A stretch of 32,959 nucleotides of DNA, taken from positions 1 through 32,959 of the forward strand of contig JAGFJE010000385.1 in the NCBI GenBank assembly GCA_024103175.1. Reading direction: 5' to 3'. Source of the stretch: Phaeodactylibacter sp. Its GTDB lineage: Bacteria > Bacteroidota > Bacteroidia > Chitinophagales > Saprospiraceae. The position numbers and the translations under genes were made by a program. Below the pieces are notes generated by a model. It was not told the origin of the DNA and did no database searches. It worked only from the letters and a program-made list of their open reading frames with translations. Of this stretch, positions 9,116-18,200 are shown in pieces; the stretch's first letter is position 1; every line of letters starts with the position of its first letter.

Positions 9116-9145
9116 CAAAAATAGGGAATTTACCGGAAAAAACAA
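9116..9145 (-). promoter_or_regulatory. Bacteroidota-type promoter of rpsU-1
   Basis: Read on the minus strand: TTG (9145-9143), 19 bases, then TATTTTTG (9123-9116), a full match to the -7 consensus TAnnTTTG with correct -33 spacing. Transcription would start near 9110, giving a leader of nearly 200 nt before the ATG at 8914. Confidence 0.75.
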
Positions 9146-9186
9146 TGCTTTGGATAAGCCGTACTCAAGGGCAAACCCCAAAGTTT

Positions 9187-9384
9187 TCAGTTATTGCTTT
9201 CGGCATTCTCTTTATCCTGCTTATAGATGGCCTTGAGCACCTCTTTACGGCGCTTGACGGAAGGTTTGGTAAACTGCTGCCGACGGCGCAGTTCTCTGAT
9301 GAGTCCGATATTGCGGTGCTTGCGCTTGTAGCGCTTCAGCGCCCGGTCGATAGACTCGTTGTCCTTTACATTGATTATTATCAT
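9187..9384 (-). CDS. rpsU: 30S ribosomal protein bS21, paralogue 2
   Basis: The 65-residue protein MIIINVKDNESIDRALKRY... shares the basic central region with the other two copies but has Ile-Gly-Leu-Ile-Arg in the helix connector and a shorter charged tail ending ESNN. No Shine-Dalgarno is visible before the ATG. Only 105 bp separate it from the upstream RRM gene, and that gap contains the RRM terminator. No promoter of its own was recognised, so expression may depend on read-through past that terminator or on an unrecognised start site. Confidence 0.95.
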   Translation of the reverse strand: MIIINVKDNESIDRALKRYKRKHRNIGLIRELRRRQQFTKPSVKRRKEVLKAIYKQDKENAESNN

Positions 9385-9447
9385 ATAGTGTTGAATTAAA
9401 AAAGGGGAAATAGTGCGTCCCCATTCGTTTAAAAAATTAAAAAGTGG

Positions 9448-9482
9448 GGCCGGAGCACCGCACAGTCGGCGGTGCTCCGGCC
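9448..9482 (-). terminator. Intrinsic terminator after the RRM gene
   Basis: A perfect 13-bp GC-rich inverted repeat (GGCCGGAGCACCG / CGGTGCTCCGGCC, 9-nt loop) begins eight bases after the RRM stop. On the minus strand it is followed by CCAC and then a T-rich tract (TTTTTAATTTTTT). This is a standard rho-independent terminator for the leftward RRM transcript. Confidence 0.92.
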
Positions 9483-9489
9483 GATTGGT

Positions 9490-9783
9490 TTACCAGCGGT
9501 TATAACTGTTGCGGTTATAATTGTTCGAAGTCCGGCGCTCATTTCGGGGGCGCGCCTTTTTGACGACGATCGTCCGCCCGTGGAGTTCGGAATCATTGAG
9601 TTCGTTGATGGCGTCAACAGCAGCCACTTCGTCATCCATCTCTACAAAACCATAGCCTTTAGACCGGCCAGTGTCATAATCCATGATCACTTTGGAGGAG
9701 GATACCTCGCCAAATTCTTCAAATACGTGCTGGAGATCTTCGCTGCTCGTGTCGTAACTGAGCCGTGCAATAAAAATGTTCAT
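9490..9783 (-). CDS. RRM-domain RNA-binding protein
   Basis: The 97-residue protein is a single RNA recognition motif with RNP2 (IFIARL, residues 3-8) and RNP1 (KGYGFVEM, 42-49), including the aromatic Tyr44 and Phe46 that stack on RNA bases. A short basic, Asn/Arg/Tyr-rich tail (from about 80) ends in SYNRW. Proteins of this kind in Bacteroidota and Cyanobacteria resemble eukaryotic glycine-rich RNA-binding proteins and often respond to cold or bind mRNA broadly. Here it sits between rpsU paralogues, pointing to translation-linked RNA biology. A consensus promoter lies about 185 nt upstream, leaving a long leader that shares an element with the leader of rpsU-3. Confidence 0.93.
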   Translation of the reverse strand: MNIFIARLSYDTSSEDLQHVFEEFGEVSSSKVIMDYDTGRSKGYGFVEMDDEVAAVDAINELNDSELHGRTIVVKKARPRNERRTSNNYNRNSYNRW

Positions 9784-9898
9784 AACAAAAAGAAAAAATT
9801 AATTAAATAAAAAAATACCTCTGCGGGAAACAGGATGCTGTTACGCCTATACAAAGCAATACAGCCGTGTTTCCCTCTGGGCGATCAAACGATTAGTA

Positions 9899-9937
9899 CA
9901 ACTGGTGGAAAATTTTCAGGTAGGAAGAAAAATAACC
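9899..9937 (-). promoter_or_regulatory. Conserved leader element upstream of the RRM gene
   Basis: The 39 bases are about 80 percent identical to 10347-10384 upstream of rpsU-3. In the transcript sense both read GGTTATTTTT, a pyrimidine-rich stretch, ACC(C/T)GAA, ATTTTC and CACCAGTTG. A short stem AGGT/ACCT (GGGT/ACCC in the other copy, a compensating change) would close a pyrimidine-rich loop containing CTTCCT. It lies within the predicted leader, starting roughly 20 nt after the inferred transcription start. Confidence 0.6.
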
Positions 9938-9967
9938 TCGGGCCAACGGAACTAATGATTGATGGTG

Positions 9968-9997
9968 CAAAGATACACATTAATAACAGGATAACAA
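9968..9997 (-). promoter_or_regulatory. Bacteroidota-type promoter of the RRM gene
   Basis: On the minus strand: TTG (9997-9995), 19 bases, TATCTTTG (9975-9968), followed by CACC. This is a full consensus match with the same spacing as the rpsU-1 promoter. Transcription would begin near 9961. Confidence 0.8.
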
Positions 9998-10031
9998 GGC
10001 GAAGAGTTTGTTTTCCTGTTTATGAAGGGAG

Positions 10032-10229
10032 TCAGTTCTGCTCTTCTTCCTGCAGTTTTTCCTGCTTGTAGATGGCTTTGAGCAGTTCATTGCGCCGTTT
10101 TACCGAAGGCTTGGTATATTGCTGGCGGCGGCGCAATTCCTTGACAATCCCTACGTTGCGGTGCTTGCGCTTATAACGCTTCAGCGCCCGGTCAATAGAT
10201 TCATTATCTTTTACATTGATGATGATCAT
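10032..10229 (-). CDS. rpsU: 30S ribosomal protein bS21, paralogue 3
   Basis: The 65-residue protein is closest to paralogue 2 in its first 20 residues (MIIINVKDNESIDRALKRY) and to paralogue 1 in the connector (NVGIVKELRRRQQ). It has Tyr in place of Phe in QQYTKPS and an acidic end EEEQN. The ATG is preceded by AAAGAG at about 5 nt, the closest approach to a Shine-Dalgarno among the three copies, though weak. It is upstream of the RRM gene on the same strand, and the 248-bp gap holds the RRM promoter. The region upstream (10230-10474) contains the conserved leader element but no clear -7/-33 pair. Confidence 0.95.
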   Translation of the reverse strand: MIIINVKDNESIDRALKRYKRKHRNVGIVKELRRRQQYTKPSVKRRNELLKAIYKQEKLQEEEQN

Positions 10230-10346
10230 AAGCTCTTTGAAATTTTGTTATCAAATGTTTTCTTAACCCCCATGCGGTAGGCCCCTATCGTAAAATGTGA
10301 AGGCGCCGGCCGCGGAGTTCCCGCAGGATACAGCCAGATGAGCAGC

Positions 10347-10384
10347 CAACTGGTGGGAAAATGTTCGGGTGAGAAAAAATAACC
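10347..10384 (-). promoter_or_regulatory. Conserved leader element upstream of rpsU-3
   Basis: This block is the counterpart of 9899-9937 (about 80 percent identity, ending CACCAGTTG in the transcript sense). It lies about 120-155 nt before the rpsU-3 start, within the 245-bp spacer between pfaD and rpsU-3. Apart from it the spacer holds a poor -7 match (TTATTTTG, 10431-10424) and nothing else recognised. Confidence 0.6.
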
Positions 10385-10474
10385 CTTAACCCGCAGGACT
10401 CATGAGGAATTTCATTTATATAACAAAATAAACACTTTTGAGGTTTGCTCTGCCGCGAAACAAGCTCTCAGAGG

Positions 10475-12106
10475 TTACAGGCCGAAGGATACTTCAATTT
10501 TTGTTTCTTTTGGGAGGAATCTTTCCCAGCCCAGGGGGAAGCCCAATCCCTGCATCGCCAGCGACTGCACCCGGTACAGGTACGCCGCTCCCTGCATGAT
10601 CTGCTCCGCCACATCGGCAGCCTGGCGGTTCTGGTAGTCCTCCAGGTAAGTGCCCTTCACCCAGTCGTTGAAGGCGCCCATGGCTGGCCCGCACCAGATC
10701 TGGTAGTCCTGCGCCCGGCCTTGCGTGCCGGCATTGGCCCAGTTGGAAGACAGCCCGAGGTACCAGCGGAAGATGAGGGCCATCTTGCGGTGGGGGTTGC
10801 CTTCGGCCCGTTCGATCTGTTCCGGGTCGCGGCTGCGGAAAAACTCGATACAGTCCTGCCAGACGGCCTCCAACGGCCGTTGAAAGACCTGCGTTTCCAT
10901 CTTCAGCCGCTCCTCTTCCGGGATCTCTTCTATGGACTTGTAGCGGAGGTAATATTCGTAAAGCTTCTTGGCGCGCGGCCCGAAGAGCGTGCCCCGCTTC
11001 AACACCTGCAGCTCTACGCCCATCTCGAACATATCGGAAGCCGGCGCCATCATGACGTCGGTAGAGGACACCGTAGCCAGTAGTTTCCGGACATGCTCAG
11101 AGGTACCGGCTTCCACGCAGGCCTGGTTGACGGAACCGGTAACCACGTAGGCGGCGCCCATCATGAAGGCCGCCAGGGCGGAGGCCGGCGTGGAAATGCC
11201 TCCCGCCGCCCCGACGCGGATCTTCTTTTCAAACTGATATTTTTCCTGCATCTCGTCCCGCAACTGGATGATGGACGGCAGCAGCGCCACCAGCGGCCGG
11301 TTGTCGGTATGGCCGCCGGAGTCGGCTTCCACCGTGATGTCATCGGCCATGGGGACATGGGCGGCGAGCATTGCCTGCTCCGCGCTGATCTTGCCCTTGT
11401 CCCGCAGCAGCTTCAGGAAGCGCTCCGGAGCGGGCTGCATAAAGTGGGCCGCCACTTCCTTTCTCGATATCTTGGCAATGACCTTATTGCTGGCCACCAC
11501 CTCGCCATCTGCTCCCCGGCTCAGGCCCGCCACGCGGTAATGTACGATGTGCTCGGTGAGGGCGAGATAGGCGGAGGCTTCCACTACGTGGACGCCCTTT
11601 TCCAGGTACAACTTCACCGCCCCCGCCTCCAGCGCCTCCTCGTTCGGGCTGTGGATGAGGTTGAAGGCGTAGGTTTGATGGGGGAGCGCCCCTTGTATTT
11701 TCTCAATGGCCTGCAGCACCCGGGAAGGCACCAGCCCGGCGGCGCCGAAGGAACCGAGCAGGCCTGCCTTGCCCATAGCGATGACCAGTTCTTCGGAGGC
11801 AATGCCATTGGCCATGGCGCCGGTCTTGTAGGCGTATTTCAGCTTGTAATCTTCGCGGAAAGTGGCGTCGCCCAACTGTCCGGGAGGTAAAGCGCCGGCC
11901 ATAGCGAGCAATTGCAACCCTTTGCCATCAGTGCTGAGCTCGCCTTCGTTGCTCAGGCCGATGCGGCCGCGGAAGTCCTGCACGACATAGCAGGGCAGCT
12001 CCGTCCGGGCCAGCTTTTCGCGGATGCCGGCCTCGTCAAAGGCGATGGCCCGGGGTGAGCCTTTCCAGTGGAGGGGGGATTGAATGCCGTGATATTTGAG
12101 CTCCAT
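10475..12106 (-). CDS. pfaD: PfaD-type enoyl reductase of a PUFA synthase
   Basis: The 543-residue protein is a flavin-dependent TIM-barrel of the nitropropane-dioxygenase type. It carries the PfaD signatures DSGGHTDNRP (262-271), VGAAGGI (298-304, phosphate-binding loop) and FGPRAKKLYEYY further on, plus the C-terminal PfaD region with WCGPAMGAFNDWVKGT. In Pfa systems this stand-alone subunit reduces selected enoyl-ACP intermediates and so determines which double bonds survive. The length is normal for the family. It is the last gene of the cluster, 182 bp after the KS-CLF-AT-DH-DH gene, the gap containing an imperfect inverted repeat. No obvious Shine-Dalgarno precedes the ATG. Assignment is secure from motifs and from the neighbours. 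Confidence 0.94.
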   Translation of the reverse strand: MELKYHGIQSPLHWKGSPRAIAFDEAGIREKLARTELPCYVVQDFRGRIGLSNEGELSTDGKGLQLLAMAGALPPGQLGDATFREDYKLKYAYKTGAMANGIASEELVIAMGKAGLLGSFGAAGLVPSRVLQAIEKIQGALPHQTYAFNLIHSPNEEALEAGAVKLYLEKGVHVVEASAYLALTEHIVHYRVAGLSRGADGEVVASNKVIAKISRKEVAAHFMQPAPERFLKLLRDKGKISAEQAMLAAHVPMADDITVEADSGGHTDNRPLVALLPSIIQLRDEMQEKYQFEKKIRVGAAGGISTPASALAAFMMGAAYVVTGSVNQACVEAGTSEHVRKLLATVSSTDVMMAPASDMFEMGVELQVLKRGTLFGPRAKKLYEYYLRYKSIEEIPEEERLKMETQVFQRPLEAVWQDCIEFFRSRDPEQIERAEGNPHRKMALIFRWYLGLSSNWANAGTQGRAQDYQIWCGPAMGAFNDWVKGTYLEDYQNRQAADVAEQIMQGAAYLYRVQSLAMQGLGFPLGWERFLPKETKIEVSFGL

Positions 12107-12288
12107 ATTTATTCTGGTTGTATGGATTTTTGAGTCATCTGAATTTTTGATGTTCGCCCGTCTCTACGAGCCAGGTAAAATTTTTGATTTTTGATTTGCG
12201 ATGTGGCTTGGAGGAACTGCTCTTATTGTGCTGCCTGCATTGGGGCACATCAAAAATCGCACGTCAAAAATCAAACATCGCAAATTAC
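12107..12288. repeat. Spacer with imperfect inverted and direct repeats of TTTTTGAT-type units
   Basis: Units such as ATTTTTGATTTTTGATTTGCGATG (split here as ATTTTTGATTTTTG and ATTTGCGATG) occur at 12180-12204. Their complements occur at 12246-12286, so the RNA could fold into an imperfect stem-loop between the synthase gene and pfaD. Related words also occur at 12123-12150. No promoter or gene is recognised. Confidence 0.55.
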
Positions 12289-15200
12289 TTAAGCTTCTTC
12301 GATGCCCAGCGCCAGATCCGTCACCTGGTAGATGCGCATCTTATCATTCCAAAGGTAGGCGTCGGCGATGATGGCCAGCCGCTCCCCTCTTTTTTCAATG
12401 CTTTTGAGGTGTACCTCCAGGTGCATTTCCTTTACGTTCAGCAGGATCTGCCCCCGGTACTTCCAAACCGTTTTATGGTTGGGTAACTGGACGAACTTCG
12501 GATTGGCGAAGTCCTTGCCCAGATCTTGCTGCAATGCAAACACCTGCATGGCCTGCAGGATGGCCTCTACGCCCAGAGAGCCGGGCATCACCGGGTCCTG
12601 GTAGAAATGGCAGGTGAAGAACCAGTCGTACGGCTTCATGTATTTGGTGGCGTGGATGTAACCCTTGCCGTACCGCCCCTGGTTCTTGGCGATGATCAGC
12701 TTGTCCAGCAGGCCGAGCTGATCTTCGGCCAGGCGGTAGTGGGGCTTGTCGCCGGGAGCCTTGTAGAGCTTCATTTTGCCATACAGGGAGTCCAGTTTGA
12801 CCTGCATATAGTCTTTGGGTTGTAACCCTTCCGTTTCAAACCAGGGCGCCACTTCCTTGCCATTGTCCAGCCCTACCTGGGAGGCCAGCGCCTCGCCCGG
12901 GAAAAAGCCGAAGGAGGATTTCCCCTTGTAGAAAACCTGCCCGTCTACCGACAGCTCGAAGGTGTAATTCTGCAGGATGGTGCCGCCCAGAGCCACCGAG
13001 GATACCAGCACGGCCTTGTTGGTGATGGTTTTGCCCCGCAGGTCCGTGCCATCAGGAAGATCGAACAGCTCTCCTTCTCCATCCAGGTTGCGGAAGTAGA
13101 GGTTCTTGTCCGGAAACTGCAGGGTGCTGCCCTGGTAGGCCCCCAGCAGGCCGCAGGGCTGCAGGGCGATCTCCATCAGAATGGAGTAGGGCATGGTGTG
13201 GGCGGAATTCTGTTCGTAGTACCAGGCGCCGGCCGGCACGTCGTACTCCGCCAGGATGGTGGAGGGTTTGGAAAAGTCAAAACGTTCGCCCTCGATCTTC
13301 AATACTCTCGATATCAGCTGCAGGTCCGTATTGGGCTGCCGGGAGACCGTCCGCCCGTCGTATACGGCAAACTCAGGCCCGAAGCACTTCGACAGGTCGT
13401 CCAGGGCGAAGGTGGTGATGTCCTTTTCGTTCAGCAGGGCTCCTTCCGAGCGGGGGGAGATCTTTACCCCCGGTGTTTCTTCCAGGTAGCGCGGGTTCGA
13501 TTTTTCTCTCAGCTGCAGGCCCAGGTTCTCGAAATGCACCGTCACCACCCCGTCGGAGATGATCTCCAGGTCGCCGATCACGTAGGGGTTGGGGATCAGG
13601 CCGATCTCCTTGATCTCCAGTTGGTAGACGAGTTTGGTGTCTTTGGGCGTCACCTGCTTGCGGCAGCGCACCTTTTGCGGGAGGTCGAAAACAGGCTGGT
13701 AGCGGGCATCTTTGGTCAGCCGCTGCAGGCCCAGCATCAGCATAAAGAAGCGCAGGAGGTTGCCGCCGCCCTCGGCCTGCAGGGAGCCGGCCAGCACCTC
13801 GTCGTCCCGGAAATGGCAGGGAAAGTACCAGTCGTCCGGATGCAGGTCCTTCTCCGCCACGATATAGCCCAGCCCGTAGGCGCCCCCCGTCAGGTCAACC
13901 GAGGTGATGCGGTCGATCATCAGGATCTTCTCCGGCGGCAGGCAGAGGGAGGGGTTGCGGCCGTTGGCGTAATAGGATTCGTCCCCGAAGCATTTTTCCA
14001 TATCGCCGTTGATGAGGTGGCGAAGGTCTTCCTTGGAGAAGGATGTCTTGTGGGTTTTCAGCAGGGGGGTGAAGTGTCTCTTCGGCGCTTTCCGTTTGGC
14101 TTCCAGCTCGCTCTCGGTGTACACCACGCCATGCCCTTCCTCCAGTTGCTCATCGGTGAAGAAGCCGGCGCAGCCGCCGTCCATTTTCAGCACCAGCCGG
14201 TCCTGCACGTAACAGAGGTAGCTAAAGAAGAACAACAGGTTGTCGCCATTGCGCACGAAGGAGTTGATCGAAATGTCATAGCGCAGGGTCTGCCCCTCGA
14301 ATGGCAGGTCGTCGACGAAGGTCAGGGTGCAGTCCAGCAGGCGGTAGACGAGGTTGCCCTTATTCTGGAAGTCGATGCCCAGGTAGGAGATCAGCAGCAG
14401 GTCGCACTGCCCGGACTCTACGGAAACCGCCCAGGGGATCTGCCGGTCCGTAGTAAACCAGGCGCCGTAGGGGATGTCATACTCCGTCTGCATGGTGGAG
14501 GGCCTATATTCCCCCATTTCGGCCTTCAGGCCGGTCACCCGGCTCACCAGCAGGTAGGGGTGCATGGGCAGCATGACCCGGCGGCGGTAGCTGTCGATGG
14601 GGGCATATTCCGGGCCGAAGACCTTGGCGATGCTGCCGGTGGCGAATTCTTCAAGATCTTCCTGAGAGAAGATGATGGTTTTGCCTTCCAGGTGCTCGCC
14701 CGATTCGTAGTCCTGCAGGCGCAGGCCGTTTTCGCCCACCTGCTCCGGCCGGGCCTGGGGGGCAGGCGTTATGGTTGATGTTTTGATTTCCATAGTAGGC
14801 ATGGATTCTGTAGAAAGTGAAAAATTGGTGATGGAGGGCTCCTCCTCCCCGCCGGTAGCCAGGGCCAGGGTTTTTGCCTTTTTCCTGGTTTTGACGGCTG
14901 CGAAATAGTTGCGGTTCTCCTCGCTGAGAAGGGTATCGAAAATGCGCGCCCCGCCGGGGACGATCTTTTTCAGGAAGCTCCGGGCCTGCCGTTCCGGCCG
15001 GGCCGGCGGATAGAGCATGGAAAGGTCAGGGTTTACGCCGTGGCTGGCCAGTTGGGCAAGCAATTCCAGAAGGGACTGGGCATTCGGCTTGCCCTTCTGG
15101 TCGATGCTCACTGCCAGGTGCTCCTTGTCTTTTAAAATATCCTTTATCCATCCGGTGCAGGTGGCGTTGGCGCCCAGCTCAATGAAAATGCGGGCGCCGG

Positions 15201-18200
15201 TCTCGTAGATGGTTTTTACGGTTTCCGGGAAGTCAACCTGCCGGCAGCAAACGGCCGTCGAGTTCTCAGCGATCCGGAGGCTGTCCAGCTCTATCCTGGA
15301 CTGGGTGATGCTGGAATAGAGATCAATGGCGGGCGCCTGCCGAAGGGGGAAGTGGTGCATCTTCAGCAGGCCTTCCCTTTCCTTCTCGCAGAAATCGTGG
15401 TGAATGATGTTCTGGAAGGGAATGGCTACCACCGGGCAGCCCAATTGCCCGGCAATCGCCTGGCAGGCGGCTCTGTCTCCCGAAATGACGACTTCATTTT
15501 CGGTGTTGACAAAGGTCAGGAATACTTTTTCCTTTTCTTTCACCAGGGCTTCCACCTCCCGGCGGGGCGCCAGCAGCACCAGGCTCACCCAGGAGTCCTT
15601 CGCTTCTTCTGTAGTGATGCCCCAGTGCTCCGCCAGCAGTTCCAGTTCACCGGCAAAACGCTTTTTGAAAATAGGCGAGTCCTGGAAGTTTTTAGTTCCT
15701 TCCGGACCCCATATGCCCAGGCTGTACCACATGCTGCTGCACTCCCCCATGCTGTAGCCGAAAGCGATCTCGGGCTCCACCCGGAAGAACTCCCTGAGTA
15801 TATGGGTGTAAACGGCGGAGAAGAAGACGCCGATCGACATCATGGCGATGGCATTGTCATACATGTTCTTTCCGCTGTCGCCGGGCCGGATCTCCTTGGG
15901 GAACAGGTAATCCGGCCAGATGAACTTTTCCAACCGGGGAACCATCCCTTCGAAGTGAGGATACAATTGGGGGAACAACTGGAACAGATCCTGCCCCAGG
16001 TGGGGATAGGCCGTGGAAGAGCCGGGATACAGGAAAGCCACCTTGCCTTTTTTCCCCTGAGGATCGGGCGTGAAGTAGCTTCCCGCCGGTGTTTTTAGTG
16101 TTTTACACTCCTGGAAAGCGGCGCTCAGGTTCGCTCTGAAAAAGCCGATCTCCGGCAGCAATGCTTTTTTATTCTTTCCGATCAGGGCCAGGCAGTACGC
16201 TCCATTTTTCGCCCTGTTGCTCTGGTAGAACTGCAACGCAATGTCCGCCAGCGGCTCCGGGCTTTCGGCGGCGATCTCCAGGGCGGACAGCTGTTGCTGC
16301 AATTCTTTTTCCGTACCGCCTTTCAGGGTGAATAGCCGCGGCGTATTTTTTTGCAGGAAATCATTTTCCCCATCGAAGCCGGGGGTGGCTTCCGAAAGCC
16401 GGGCCTGCAGCCCGTCCGGGGCGTTTACGGCGGCGCACCTTTTCTGCTGGCCCTTTTCCAGTATCCAGGGGCGCGAGCGTGCCGGGAAGTAATAGCCGCT
16501 GTTTTCGAAGGCAGTTGCATCCTTCGGCCCTTTCCAGTTGGGAATGCCGGGGAGGAAGCGGTGGCGCAGGCAGAGCGCCGTTTTGATCAGCCCGGCGATG
16601 CCGGAAGCGGCAAAGGTGTGGCCGATATTCGCCTTGACGCTGCCCAGAGCGGTTGGCCCCTGTGGCATTTGTTTAAGCAGGAGTTCCCTTTCCGCCTCAT
16701 CCTCCCGGGCGATGCCGGTGGCGGCAAGCTCCAGGTAACCGCCCTCCGGCAGGGGGCGTGCTTCCCCGATGCCGTCGATCACGGCGTAGATCCTGTCTTT
16801 GCCGGCATCGGACAGCTTTTTCAAAACCACAGCTCCGGCTCCTTCGCCGGGTATCCAGCCTTCTTCGCCTTTATTCAGGGCGAGGCCTGGTTTACCCGCC
16901 TGGTTTACTTTGTCCTTTTTATTCCTCAGCAAAACATTTTCCAGGCCGCCGGAAAAGTCAACGCCTCCGACGACTACCGCTTCTACCTCACCCAGCGAAA
17001 GCAGGTTTTGGGCTATCTCCAGGGCTTTGAACACCGAATTATCCCCACAGGAAACCGTAAATGCCGGCCCCGAGAAATCCCACAGGGAAGCTATCCGGCT
17101 GGCCATAATATTGCCCACAAAGCTGGTGTGCTGGCTGGGCGTCTGGGAGCCTTCCCGGTAGTAGATGCCGTTTTTGCACAGCTCCTCCAGGCGGGACTGC
17201 TGTTCTTCGTCGAGCAGGATATTGCTCTTCTGCAATGCTTCCTTGACCTGCCAGCCGGCATCCCAGCGCGCCAGGTAGTGGTGGATGGCCAGTTCCGATT
17301 CCATAGCGATCAGGACGGCCACGTTCTGCCCTTCCTTGAGGCCGGCATCTTCGAGGGCCTGGTCGGCCACCTTCAGGATGAGGGCCTGCTGGGGCTCCAG
17401 CGTTTCGGCTTCCCGGGGCTGGATCTTATAGCGCAGCAGGTCGATCTCGATATTATCTATGTAGGCGCCCTTCGGAGGTTTTCCGCTGGCGAAGCCAAAG
17501 GCCTTCAGCAGGGGCTCATTCTCGTCGAAGCCTTTCCAGCGCTCCTCCGGCAGGGAACGAAAATGCTGCCTGCCGTGATAAACAGTAGAATAGAACGCCT
17601 CAACCCCTTCACAATCGCCGAAATGGGCGCCCATTCCAATGATGGCCATGGGCTGCAGTTCGACGGGCGGGGAGGGGGCCACCTTTGCCGGTTCCGGGGT
17701 GTAATGCTGCACCACCATGTGGGCATTCGTCCCGCCAAAGCCGAAGGAGTTGATACCCGCCTGTTTTTGGGGATGGCTCCAGGCCATCGGCTCCAGGATC
17801 ATCTGCTCCCGGCCGATCCAGCCGTTATTGGAGCTAAGGGCTTCCTTCAGGTTGATGTTGGGAGGGATGGCGCCCTTCTGCATGGCCAGCAGCACTTTCA
17901 GCAGGCCGGTCATGCCGGCGGCGGTGAGCAGGTGGCCCATGTTGGACTTGACCGAGCCCAGCAGGGGTTTGTTTTCGTGTTCGATGAAAAAGTCGGCGAT
18001 GGAGTTCACTTCGGTCAGGTCTCCCAGTGGCGTACCCGTAGCGTGGCATTCCAGATAAGAAGTGTCTTTCGGAGATATTTCATTCCCGGAATAGGCGCGC
18101 TCGAAGGCCAGGCGCTGCCCCTTGGGGTGCGGGCTGAGCAGGAACTTGCCCCGCCCGTCGTTCGACAGGCCGATGCCGCCGATGGCCGCCAGGATGTTGT

